Positions 1-7,988 of a stretch of 37,788 bases of DNA are shown one piece after another (the stretch's first letter is position 1; every line of letters starts with the position of its first letter). A model generated the notes under the pieces. It searched no databases and was not told the DNA's origin. It saw only the letters and a list, made by a program, of their open reading frames with translations. Source of the DNA: an uncultured SAR86 cluster bacterium (GTDB taxonomy: Bacteria; Pseudomonadota; Gammaproteobacteria; Magnimaribacterales; TMED112); NCBI GenBank assembly GCA_902585315.1, contig CACIDC010000002.1, positions 1-37,788 on the forward strand. The letters run 5' to 3'. Made by a program: the position numbers and the translations under genes.

Positions 1-15
1 ATTGAAGGAAATTAA

Positions 16-1299
16 ATGTATTCATTAATTGGAGCAATAACACTTTTTTTAATTCTGGTGACATTCCACGAGTATGGTCATTATTCTGTTGCCAGATATT
101 TTAAAATTAAGATTCTAAAATTTAGTATTGGTTTTGGTCCTGATTTATTGAATTGGAAAAACAAAGATAATATTAAATTTTCATTATCAGCCATTCCGTT
201 TGGGGGTTATGTTGCTTTTCATGACCCTGCTGATACCGCAAATTATAACAAGCTAAGCCAAACAGAAAAAAATTACGTTTTAGCTAATAGACCAGCACTT
301 GAAAGGTCGCTTGTTGTATTAGCCGGGCCAATATATAACTTCATATTAGCTTTTTTTATATTCACAATCGTAGGACTTTTTATTCCAAAGCAATCTGATA
401 CTGTTTCTGCTCAATTAGCAGAGTTGAATACAGAAAATTTTTATGAAGTAGTGGCTATAAATGATACAGAAATAAATACTGTACAAGGACTGGAAGTTAA
501 GTTACTTGACCTTACAGGCTATTCAGGCAATGTAGAGATAGAGCTATTTGATTATACAAATCAAAAAGAAATTACATTAATTAAAGAAGTAAAAGATTTG
601 AAATTTACCGAGGGTCAATCTCCATCAAGTTACTTCGGCATGAAGCCTTACGCAGATTTTGAACCTAGAATTAATGTCATTCAAAGTGATAGCACTGCAG
701 AAAAAATTGGATTTAAGTCTGGTGACATAATTAAAACAATTTTTCAAGAAGACATTAAATCGATGTATCAAGCTACTTCACTACTTAATACTGTAGGAAG
801 ACAAATACCAGTTGTTGTGAGCAGAGACAAAAAAGATATTCAGCTAACTTTGCCCGCAAAGCAGAGCGATGAAGCTTATGGTTTGGGTCTTGGCCCCGAG
901 GGAAATTCTCTTTCAAGCTCAATTATTTTTGGTTTCAATCAAACGATTTTTTGGATTGAAAATACTTTTAAGTTTTTATTTAAAACTCTTAATGGAACAA
1001 TGGGTTTTGAAAACTTGAGCGGACCTGTAGGAATTGCAAAAGTTGCAGGTGATTCTCTTGTTTCTGGATTAATTCCATTCCTTTTATTACTAGGTATATT
1101 GAGTATTAGTCTTGGAGCGTTTAATCTCTTACCATTACCAATGCTTGACGGGGGGCAATTTTTGTTCATCTTAGTGGAAAAACTTAAAGGATCTCCTATA
1201 AGTATGAAACTAAAAGCTACTTTAATGAATCTAAGTTTTTTATTAATACTAACTTTATTCATTTTTGTAATGATGAATGACATAGCGAGAATTATTTGA
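16..1299 (+). CDS. rseP: RseP site-2 zinc metalloprotease
   Basis: Inner-membrane intramembrane protease of the S2P family. In relatives it cleaves the anti-sigma factor RseA during envelope stress and removes remnant signal peptides. Seen here: the zinc motif HEYGH at residues 18-22 inside the first membrane helix, a periplasmic stretch with PDZ-like character around residues 120-280, and the C-terminal motif NLLPLPMLDGG that carries the third zinc ligand, followed by a last hydrophobic helix. At 427 residues it is slightly shorter than the E. coli protein (about 450). AAGGAA lies 5 bases before the ATG, which supports this start. It opens the envelope operon, and its TGA overlaps the TTG start of bamA. 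No rseA or rpoE lies in the window, so the substrate is inferred from the family. Confidence 0.96.
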   Translation: MYSLIGAITLFLILVTFHEYGHYSVARYFKIKILKFSIGFGPDLLNWKNKDNIKFSLSAIPFGGYVAFHDPADTANYNKLSQTEKNYVLANRPALERSLVVLAGPIYNFILAFFIFTIVGLFIPKQSDTVSAQLAELNTENFYEVVAINDTEINTVQGLEVKLLDLTGYSGNVEIELFDYTNQKEITLIKEVKDLKFTEGQSPSSYFGMKPYADFEPRINVIQSDSTAEKIGFKSGDIIKTIFQEDIKSMYQATSLLNTVGRQIPVVVSRDKKDIQLTLPAKQSDEAYGLGLGPEGNSLSSSIIFGFNQTIFWIENTFKFLFKTLNGTMGFENLSGPVGIAKVAGDSLVSGLIPFLLLLGILSISLGAFNLLPLPMLDGGQFLFILVEKLKGSPISMKLKATLMNLSFLLILTLFIFVMMNDIARII

Positions 1300-3698
1300 A
1301 AAGACTATTAAAAACTTTATTCCTTTTATCAGCTCTTAATGCAACAGCTGAAATGTTAGTTGATGATATTAGAATTGAAGGTTTGCAAAGGGTTTCTCTA
1401 GGAAGTGTTTTAGATACAGTGCCTATAACAATTGGGGATAGAATTGATAAAAGAGACTACCAACGTGTAATTAAAACTTTATTTACTACAGGCCAATTTG
1501 ATGATATTCAATTAAGAGCGGACGGGAATATTCTCTACATAAAAGTTGAAGAACGTCCAACGATTTCAAGCATTGATATAGACGGAAATTCAGCTATAAA
1601 AACAGAAGATCTCCTTCGAGCATTAAATGGTGAAGGTATTAATGAAGGTTCAGTCTTAAAAAGAGCAACACTTGATTTGATCACTAGAGGTTTGCAAGCA
1701 CAATATTCTCAACAAGGCAGGTATGGTGCTTCTGTAGAGGTAACTCAGAGAGATAGGCCAAGAAACAGAGTTGAAGTTGATATCGAAGTAGATGAGGGAA
1801 CTAGCACAGCTATTACAGCCATAGAGATAATTGGTAACAATGCCTATACTGACAGGGAAATAAAAAGAGTATTTGAGTTAACTGAGGGCTCAATTCTTTC
1901 TATCTTTACAAACGACAATAGGTATACACAAGAAAAACTCAGAACAGACTTAGAAAACTTAGAGTCTTTTTATAAAGATAGAGGCTATTTGCAATTCCAG
2001 ATCTCTTCATCCCAAGTTTCTATAAGCGATAATTTACAAGAATTATATGTCACATTGGTTTTAAATGAGGGCAAAAGGTACAAGCTAAAAGATATTAAAA
2101 TATCTGGAGAATTACCTCTAGAAAGGGAATTTTTAGAGAGTTTTATCAACATTCAAGAAGATTCATATTATTCAGAATCACTTATTACTAGTTACGAAGA
2201 ATTTTATGCAAATGCTCTTGGTAACGACGGATATACTTTTGCAGAGATTGAGGGTGTTCCAACAATAGACGAAGAAAATAACACAGCTGATATTACTTTT
2301 GTATTTAATCCTGGCAGGAAAAACTATACTAGACGAATTCTTTTTAACGGAAATTATTTCACAACTGATGAAGTATTGAGGCGGGAAATGAGGCAATTTG
2401 AGGGAGCCCCTGCGTCAAATCAATTGATTGAGCAATCAAAGTTATTGCTTGAAAGAACAGGTTTCTTTAAAACAGTCAATGTTGAGACAGTTCCGGTAGC
2501 TGGAGAAGAAGATTTAGTCGACGTTATATTTGATGTTGAAGAACAGCAATATGGCAATATTATTGCTGGCTTTGGTTACTCCCAATTTGGTTTTTCATTC
2601 AATTTTAATGTTCAACAACAAAATTTTCTTGGAAGTGGAAACACTGTAGGGATTGGTGCTCAAGTAAGTGATTACTCGACCAATATATTTCTTCAATATG
2701 AGAATCCATATTTTACTGTCGATGGAGCAAGTCGTGGTTACTCATTGAATTTTAGAGAATTTGACTACTCATCATTTGGTTTAACTGACTATAACACCGC
2801 AAGTTATGGTGCTGCTGTAAGTTTTGGAATTCCTATATCAGAGATTCAAAGGATTGGCTTCAATCTTTCTGCAGATCATACTGAATTACAATCAGGCTCA
2901 TTGGCTTCTAGGGAGATATTAGATTTCTTGGAAAGTGAAGGTGAAATTTTCGATACCTTTAAAGTTCAAGGTTTTTGGACTAGAGCTACTTTAAATAGAG
3001 GTATCTTCCCAACTAATGGAACACTCAATCAAGTTTCATTACAAACTACTGTTCCAGGCTCATCTTTAAATTATTTTAAAATAGATTTTAAAAATGAATT
3101 CTATCAACCAATAACAGATGACCTCATTTTTAAGGCTGCTTCAAGGGTTGGTTATGTTGATTCATTTGGAGATAGTGAAGTTCCACCTTATTTTGAATAT
3201 TTTTATGCTGGGGGTCCTTATTCAATAAAAGGGTATGAGACAAATAGTTTAGGGCCAAGGATAACTCCTGTGCCTTGCTATTCCTATGTTTCTGCAGAAG
3301 ATTACTGCCCACCATTAATCGATAATAATTTTGATGGTGAGCCAGATGCACCTTACTATAATTCTTACGCACAATATGGAATAAATAGGCCTATTGGTGG
3401 TAATGTTTTGTTAGAGACAAGTTTAAACCTAATATTCAAAGTTCCATTTATTGAGGATCAGAGTCAGTTTAGAACGGCATTTTTTATTGACTTAGGAAAT
3501 GTCTTTTCAACATTTTGTTATAACTATCAGACACAGTGCTTTACTCCAAATTTTAAGGATCTTCGTGGTTCTTATGGGCTTGGTGGTTCGGCAATTACTC
3601 CATTTGGACCTGTCAGTGTATATTTTGCTGTTCCATTCAATAATGACCCTCTAGATAGAACAAAACGTTTTGAATTTACCGTTGGTAATAAGTTCTAA
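1296..3698 (+). CDS. bamA: BamA outer-membrane protein assembly factor
   Basis: Omp85-family core of the BAM complex that inserts beta-barrel proteins into the outer membrane. Residues 1-18 form a signal peptide. Repeated POTRA-type alpha/beta units fill about residues 22-420, and a beta-barrel follows to residue 800, ending in Phe as outer-membrane barrels do. The length matches the family (about 800). Two Cys in the loop after the barrel-lock motif (PCYSYVSAEDYC) resemble the loop-6 disulfide of E. coli BamA. The lock motif, normally VRGF/Y, reads IKGY at residues 644-647, so the conserved Arg is Lys (see findings). The start is a TTG inside a TTGA overlap with rseP, which suggests translational coupling; no other start fits the signal peptide better. 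Confidence 0.97.
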   Translation: MKRLLKTLFLLSALNATAEMLVDDIRIEGLQRVSLGSVLDTVPITIGDRIDKRDYQRVIKTLFTTGQFDDIQLRADGNILYIKVEERPTISSIDIDGNSAIKTEDLLRALNGEGINEGSVLKRATLDLITRGLQAQYSQQGRYGASVEVTQRDRPRNRVEVDIEVDEGTSTAITAIEIIGNNAYTDREIKRVFELTEGSILSIFTNDNRYTQEKLRTDLENLESFYKDRGYLQFQISSSQVSISDNLQELYVTLVLNEGKRYKLKDIKISGELPLEREFLESFINIQEDSYYSESLITSYEEFYANALGNDGYTFAEIEGVPTIDEENNTADITFVFNPGRKNYTRRILFNGNYFTTDEVLRREMRQFEGAPASNQLIEQSKLLLERTGFFKTVNVETVPVAGEEDLVDVIFDVEEQQYGNIIAGFGYSQFGFSFNFNVQQQNFLGSGNTVGIGAQVSDYSTNIFLQYENPYFTVDGASRGYSLNFREFDYSSFGLTDYNTASYGAAVSFGIPISEIQRIGFNLSADHTELQSGSLASREILDFLESEGEIFDTFKVQGFWTRATLNRGIFPTNGTLNQVSLQTTVPGSSLNYFKIDFKNEFYQPITDDLIFKAASRVGYVDSFGDSEVPPYFEYFYAGGPYSIKGYETNSLGPRITPVPCYSYVSAEDYCPPLIDNNFDGEPDAPYYNSYAQYGINRPIGGNVLLETSLNLIFKVPFIEDQSQFRTAFFIDLGNVFSTFCYNYQTQCFTPNFKDLRGSYGLGGSAITPFGPVSVYFAVPFNNDPLDRTKRFEFTVGNKF

Positions 3699-3754
3699 AA
3701 AATGTCGATTCTTTCTCAAAAGTCATATAAAATAGCGAAACTTAAGGATTTATT

Positions 3755-4276
3755 ATGAACAAATTAAAAGTATTATTTTTAACATTAATGCTCATAGCAT
3801 TTTCAGCACCTATTAGTGCCAAAATAGTGGTGCTAAATGCTGAAGTAGCAATGCTCAGCACACAATTTGCACAAGAGGAATTTAAAAATCTTGATGAAGA
3901 TGCAAGCTTTATTGCCGATAGAGAAAGATTAGAATTGCTTCAAGCAGAAGGACAAGCATTAGTTGAAAAATTTCAAAAAGATCAAGAAATTTTATCTGAT
4001 GAAGAAAAATTAGATTTGCAACAACAATTACAAGATAAACAAACAGATATTCAGTTCTTATCCAATAAACTTCAAACAAAAGCCCAAGAAGTTCAACAGC
4101 AAGTTGTAGGAGCTTTAACACCTACTTTTCAGAAGGTGCTAGGTGAATTAATAGCTCAAAAAGAATATGAAATGATAGTTGCTCCAGGCGCTTTGCTTTA
4201 TGCAGATCCTGATTTAGACATTACTGAAGAGGTTATAGCTTATCTAGATAATGCTTTGACCGAAAAGTCTGAATAG
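3755..4276 (+). CDS. skp: Skp/OmpH periplasmic chaperone
   Basis: Periplasmic holdase that carries unfolded outer-membrane proteins to BamA. The protein has an N-terminal signal peptide ending near ISA-K (about residue 22), then a long charged Gln/Glu/Lys-rich helical region (about residues 45-125), which matches the tentacle-like coiled coil of Skp, and a short C-terminal strand region. The length of 173 residues is typical. AAGGA at 3744-3748 sits 6 bases before the ATG. The 56-base gap from bamA holds a TATAAA-like element at 3726-3731 but no convincing -35 box, so a private promoter is only possible. Its place between bamA and lpxD is canonical. Confidence 0.93.
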   Translation: MNKLKVLFLTLMLIAFSAPISAKIVVLNAEVAMLSTQFAQEEFKNLDEDASFIADRERLELLQAEGQALVEKFQKDQEILSDEEKLDLQQQLQDKQTDIQFLSNKLQTKAQEVQQQVVGALTPTFQKVLGELIAQKEYEMIVAPGALLYADPDLDITEEVIAYLDNALTEKSE

Positions 4277-4291
4277 TAGTAATCTATCTTA

Positions 4292-5188
4292 ATGGAATCA
4301 ATTACTCTAGAGAAGCTAGCTAATTCATTAGGTGGAACTCCTCTAGGGTCACTTGATTCTGTAATTACCAGTCTCCAAGATTCAAAAACATGTAATAAGC
4401 ACTCAGTATGCTATATAAAAGATCATAAGTTTTCTAATAGTTTAAGTAGCAATGCTGGAGCAGTTATTACAACAGAAGAAATAGCAGGAAAAATTAACAA
4501 TACAAAAAATTTTATTATTGTTGATGATCCTTATCTGGCATACGCAGAGGCATCAAATATTTTTTATCAAAACTATGCGAAAGAAAATGAAAGCCAAGAG
4601 ACTATTTTTGGCAAAAATGTATCCATAGGAACCAATACAGTAATAAATTCAAATTGCGTGATTGGAGATAATGTAATCATCCATGACAATGTTTCCATTT
4701 ATTCTTGTACGAAAATTGGAAATAATTCTATTATCCATTCTGGTGCTGTTATAGGTTCAGATGGTTTTGGATACGCCCCATCAAAAGAAGGTTGGCATAA
4801 AATTCAACATCTTGGAGGAGTAGAAATAGGTAATCATGTTGAAATTGGAGCAAAATCTACTGTAGATAGAGGAGCATTAGGAAATACTGTCTTAGAGGAT
4901 GGCGTGAAAATCGATAATCATGTTCACGTGGCACATAATTCGTATATTGGTGAAAATACAGCTATAGCTGGCCAATCAGGCATGGCAGGTTCTGTTAAGA
5001 TTGGCAAAAATTGTCAAATTGCAGGACAAGTTGGCATAGTTGGACATATAGAAATAGCCGATAATGTCATAGTTATGGCAAAAACTCTTGTTACAAAATC
5101 TTTAAAAGAAGCTGGTGTCTACAGTGGTGTGATGCCAATACAAAAACACAAAGATTCATTAAAATTTATCGCTAAAATTAAAAAATGA
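4292..5188 (+). CDS. lpxD: LpxD UDP-3-O-acylglucosamine N-acyltransferase
   Basis: Third enzyme of lipid A synthesis: it adds a 3-hydroxyacyl chain from acyl-ACP to the 2-amino group of UDP-3-O-acyl-glucosamine, in the cytoplasm. An N-terminal uridine-binding domain (about residues 1-100) is followed by left-handed beta-helix hexapeptide repeats (about residues 105-260). The catalytic His is in VAHN at residue 215, matching His239 of E. coli, and the DGFGYAPS loop is at about residues 157-164. At 298 residues it is roughly 40 shorter than the E. coli enzyme. Most of the difference is at the C terminus, where the terminal helical extension is reduced. No clear Shine-Dalgarno precedes the ATG. 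The stop overlaps the fabZ start as ATGA. Confidence 0.95.
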   Translation: MESITLEKLANSLGGTPLGSLDSVITSLQDSKTCNKHSVCYIKDHKFSNSLSSNAGAVITTEEIAGKINNTKNFIIVDDPYLAYAEASNIFYQNYAKENESQETIFGKNVSIGTNTVINSNCVIGDNVIIHDNVSIYSCTKIGNNSIIHSGAVIGSDGFGYAPSKEGWHKIQHLGGVEIGNHVEIGAKSTVDRGALGNTVLEDGVKIDNHVHVAHNSYIGENTAIAGQSGMAGSVKIGKNCQIAGQVGIVGHIEIADNVIVMAKTLVTKSLKEAGVYSGVMPIQKHKDSLKFIAKIKK

Positions 5189-5625
5189 TGGATAACTTAG
5201 AAGTAAGAAAACGCCTACCACACAGAGAGCCCTTCCTTTTTATTGACGAAGTATTGGAAGTAAACGATGAATTTATAGAAGCAAAAAGATTTGTCTCACC
5301 TGACGAAGATTTTTTCAAAGGTCATTTTCCAAATTTTCCGATAATGCCAGGAGTATTAGTACTAGAGGCTATGGCTCAAAGCTGTGCATTACTTGGTTCT
5401 CACATTATGAGTCAAGCTGCGAATGATAAATCAATGTATTTATTATGTGGTGTTGAAAAGGTAAGATTTAAGAAAAAGGTTCTGCCAGGTGATACATTGA
5501 TATTCAAATCATCAGTCATAAGTTCAAAAAGAGGCATTTGGAAGTTTAAAAGTTCAGCATATTCTGAGGAAAAATTAGTTTGCTCAGCTGAAATTTTGTG
5601 CGCAGATAGAAGTTTAAATGAGTAA
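5185..5625 (+). CDS. fabZ: FabZ 3-hydroxyacyl-ACP dehydratase
   Basis: Hot-dog-fold dehydratase that converts (3R)-hydroxyacyl-ACP to trans-2-enoyl-ACP in fatty acid elongation. It competes with LpxA and LpxD for the same hydroxyacyl-ACP pool, which explains the conserved neighbourhood. The active-site stretch GHFPNFPIMPGVLVLEAMAQ shows the catalytic His47 and Glu61. The length of 146 residues is normal. Two ATG codons in a row (5185 and 5188) could start translation; the first overlaps the lpxD stop as ATGA. The 3' end overlaps lpxA by 8 bases. Confidence 0.96.
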   Translation: MMDNLEVRKRLPHREPFLFIDEVLEVNDEFIEAKRFVSPDEDFFKGHFPNFPIMPGVLVLEAMAQSCALLGSHIMSQAANDKSMYLLCGVEKVRFKKKVLPGDTLIFKSSVISSKRGIWKFKSSAYSEEKLVCSAEILCADRSLNE

Positions 5626-6394
5626 TGTGCATCAGACCGCAATCATAGATGAATCAGCATCAATTCATGATAGTGTGAAAATAGGACCATACTCAGTAAT
5701 TGGTCCAGATGTAAAAATTGCGGAACAATGTGAATTGAAATCGCATGTGGTGCTTAAGGGACCAACCAATATTGGCCCTAGAAATAAATTTTTCTCGTTT
5801 TGTGTAATTGGTGAAGATACGCCTGATTTGAAGTACAAAGGAGAGAAATCAAGACTTGAAATTGGAGCAAACAATACATTTAGAGAGTTTTGCAAAGTTC
5901 ATAGAGGAACTGAGGCAGATTTAGGATATACAAAAATAGGTGACAGCAATCTGATCATGCCTGGAGTCATGATAGCTCACGACTGTGTTATTGGTGATGA
6001 AAACATCTTAGTAGATAATTCAGCTTTAGCGGGACATGTTGTTTTAGGCGATCATGTTACTTTAGGGGGTTATACATTAATCCACCAGTTCTGCAAGTTG
6101 GGCTCTTACTCTTTTACTGGTTTAGCTTCTCATATAACTATGGACGTTCCTGCATTTACAAGAGTAGCAGGAACACCAACAAAACAAGCAGGATTGAATG
6201 CTATTGGTCTTGAAAGAAAAGGTTTCACAAAAGAAGAAATTACAAATTTAAAAAAAGCATACAAGATATTTTTCAGGGAAAGCTTGAAAGTCGAAGAAGC
6301 TATTAAAAAAATTAATCAGGAATGTAAGTCAGATGATAATTTGAAGGTTTTTATTGATTCAATTAAACATTCTAAAAGGGGAGTATTGAGATAA
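5618..6394 (+). CDS. lpxA: LpxA UDP-N-acetylglucosamine acyltransferase
   Basis: First enzyme of lipid A synthesis: it transfers a 3-hydroxyacyl chain from ACP to the 3-OH of UDP-GlcNAc. Hexapeptide repeats of the left-handed beta-helix cover about residues 5-180, with a helical C-terminal domain after GLERKGF. The catalytic His is His121 in the IAHDC motif. The length of 258 residues equals the Pseudomonas enzyme. The acyl-chain ruler position, Gly173 in E. coli and Met169 in P. aeruginosa, is Leu169 here, which predicts a shorter acyl group than C14 (see findings). It overlaps fabZ by 8 bases, and its TAA is directly followed by the lpxB start. Confidence 0.97.
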   Translation: MSNVHQTAIIDESASIHDSVKIGPYSVIGPDVKIAEQCELKSHVVLKGPTNIGPRNKFFSFCVIGEDTPDLKYKGEKSRLEIGANNTFREFCKVHRGTEADLGYTKIGDSNLIMPGVMIAHDCVIGDENILVDNSALAGHVVLGDHVTLGGYTLIHQFCKLGSYSFTGLASHITMDVPAFTRVAGTPTKQAGLNAIGLERKGFTKEEITNLKKAYKIFFRESLKVEEAIKKINQECKSDDNLKVFIDSIKHSKRGVLR

Positions 6395-7468
6395 TTGAAG
6401 ATTGGTATTGTTTCGGCTGAACCGTCGGGTGATTTACTTGGATCAAAAATTCTTTCAAAGCTCAAAGAAAAATTTGAAGATCTAGAGGTTGTTGGAGTTG
6501 GTGATGGCCCCCTAGTACAGAAAAATATTTCAACAGACAGAGAAATACTTGAGATCATGGGTCTTGTTGATCCAATTCTTAATTTTCAAAAAATTATAAA
6601 TTTCAGAAATAACTTAATTCAAAAATTTATTGACGAAAATATAGATATTTTTATTGGGATTGATGCACCTGATTTTAATTTTGAGATACACAAAAAACTA
6701 CAAAAAAAAGGTATCAAAACTGTGCACGTAGTCTGTCCATCAGTTTGGGCTTGGCGACCTGGAAGAGTAAAGAAATTTAATTATGTTGACTACATGCTTT
6801 GTTTATTTCCTTTTGAGCTTGAATATTGCGCTAATGTCAACAAACAAGCATTTTGCATTGGCCATCCCTTATTAGATAAACAAAAAGATTTTGAGAATGA
6901 TGAAAAGGAAAACATTATTTGCATAATGCCGGGGAGCAGAAAAGCAGAAATTCAAAATAATCTTGAAGTTATGATTGATGGTTTCAATCAATTTAATTTT
7001 GAAGAGAAATATAAAGCCATTATTCCAATTTACAAAGAAGATGATAAATATCTCATTCAAGATAAAATTCAAAAGCATCTAAATATTACTTTTGCTAATG
7101 TTGAATCATCTGAAATTTTAAAAAAAGCCAAAGCGGCTGTTGTATGTTCAGGCACTGCAACTCTTGAAGCTCTTTTAGCAGAAGTGCCAACCACTGTAAT
7201 TTATAAAACAAATTGGTTTAACCATCTAGTTCTTAAGAATCTGATGATGAGTGAATTTGTTAGCATTCCAAATATTATTGCAGATGAAGAAATATTTTTT
7301 GAATTGCTTCAATCAAATGCTACCCCTGAAAATATTGCTCATGATCTAAATTCAAATTTAGCCGATTACGAGTTCAGAAAAGAAATGATCCAAGCCGTTA
7401 AGGCAAAATTAGAAAAAACAAATTTAGAATTCTTTTGTAACAGACTTTATGAAGATTGCAGGAGTTGA
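6395..7468 (+). CDS. lpxB: LpxB lipid-A-disaccharide synthase
   Basis: GT19 glycosyltransferase that joins UDP-2,3-diacylglucosamine and lipid X into the tetra-acylated disaccharide, on the inner face of the inner membrane. The family N-terminal signature EPSGDLLG is at residues 9-16, and the PSVWAWRPGRVKK loop, the IMPGSRKAEI segment (donor-binding half) and SGTATLEALLAEVPTTVIYK follow in the expected order. The length of 357 residues is slightly short compared with about 380. The start is TTG with zero spacing after the lpxA stop; starting at this codon gives the expected KIGIVSAEPSGD N terminus. The 3' end overlaps rnhB by 20 bases. Confidence 0.95.
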   Translation: MKIGIVSAEPSGDLLGSKILSKLKEKFEDLEVVGVGDGPLVQKNISTDREILEIMGLVDPILNFQKIINFRNNLIQKFIDENIDIFIGIDAPDFNFEIHKKLQKKGIKTVHVVCPSVWAWRPGRVKKFNYVDYMLCLFPFELEYCANVNKQAFCIGHPLLDKQKDFENDEKENIICIMPGSRKAEIQNNLEVMIDGFNQFNFEEKYKAIIPIYKEDDKYLIQDKIQKHLNITFANVESSEILKKAKAAVVCSGTATLEALLAEVPTTVIYKTNWFNHLVLKNLMMSEFVSIPNIIADEEIFFELLQSNATPENIAHDLNSNLADYEFRKEMIQAVKAKLEKTNLEFFCNRLYEDCRS

Positions 7469-7988
7469 TGAAGTAGGCATTGGGTGTTTAGCAGGACCTT
7501 TAATATCGGCAGCGGTAATATTTGGAAAAAATAAATCAGAATATTTTTTTAAAGATTCAAAAAAAACCACTCAAAAGAACAGAGCAGTACAAGCTAGTTA
7601 CATAAAAAGTAACTTTTACGTAGGTATTGGCGTAGCTTCGCCAAGTGAAATTGATGAATTAAATGTTTTAAGAGCTTCACATCTTGCGATGATCAGAGCT
7701 ATTGAAAATCTTCCTGTTATACCAGAAAAAATTATCATAGACGGCATACATACTCCTAAAGGATTAAAAAATGCTGAAGCAATGATAAAAGGTGATGAAA
7801 ATCATCAAGAGATTGCAGCAGCTTCAATAGTTGCTAAATATTTTCGTGATCAGCTTATGCTCAAATATGCAAAGGAATATGAAGGATATTTTTTCGAAAA
7901 AAATAAAGGCTACCCAACAAAAGACCATAAAAATGCCATAAATTATTTGGGATTATCAAACATTCACAGAAAAAGTTTTAAAATTTAA
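7449..7988 (+). CDS. rnhB: RNase HII
   Basis: Endonuclease that cuts RNA in RNA/DNA hybrids and nicks at ribonucleotides misincorporated in DNA. The family core GVDEVG opens the protein, with metal ligands Asp7 and Glu8, Asp98 in IIIDG, and Asp134 in SIVAKYFRD. The length of 179 residues is short but complete. The normally invariant GRG segment that contacts the ribose and phosphate reads GIG (residues 10-12), followed by Cys where Pro is usual (see findings). It sits between lpxB and dnaE as in E. coli. Its TAA shares a base with the dnaE ATG (TAATG), a coupling arrangement. Confidence 0.95.
   Translation: MKIAGVDEVGIGCLAGPLISAAVIFGKNKSEYFFKDSKKTTQKNRAVQASYIKSNFYVGIGVASPSEIDELNVLRASHLAMIRAIENLPVIPEKIIIDGIHTPKGLKNAEAMIKGDENHQEIAAASIVAKYFRDQLMLKYAKEYEGYFFEKNKGYPTKDHKNAINYLGLSNIHRKSFKI

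Noticed and set aside
1-15. Four open codons ending in TAA just before rseP, possibly the end of an upstream gene such as dxr
   Set aside because: Fifteen bases cannot identify a gene; the AAGGAA within them is better explained as the rseP ribosome-binding site.
3699-3754. Separate skp promoter in the bamA-skp gap
   Set aside because: A TATAAA element is present, but no -35 match of more than a few bases lies at the right distance.
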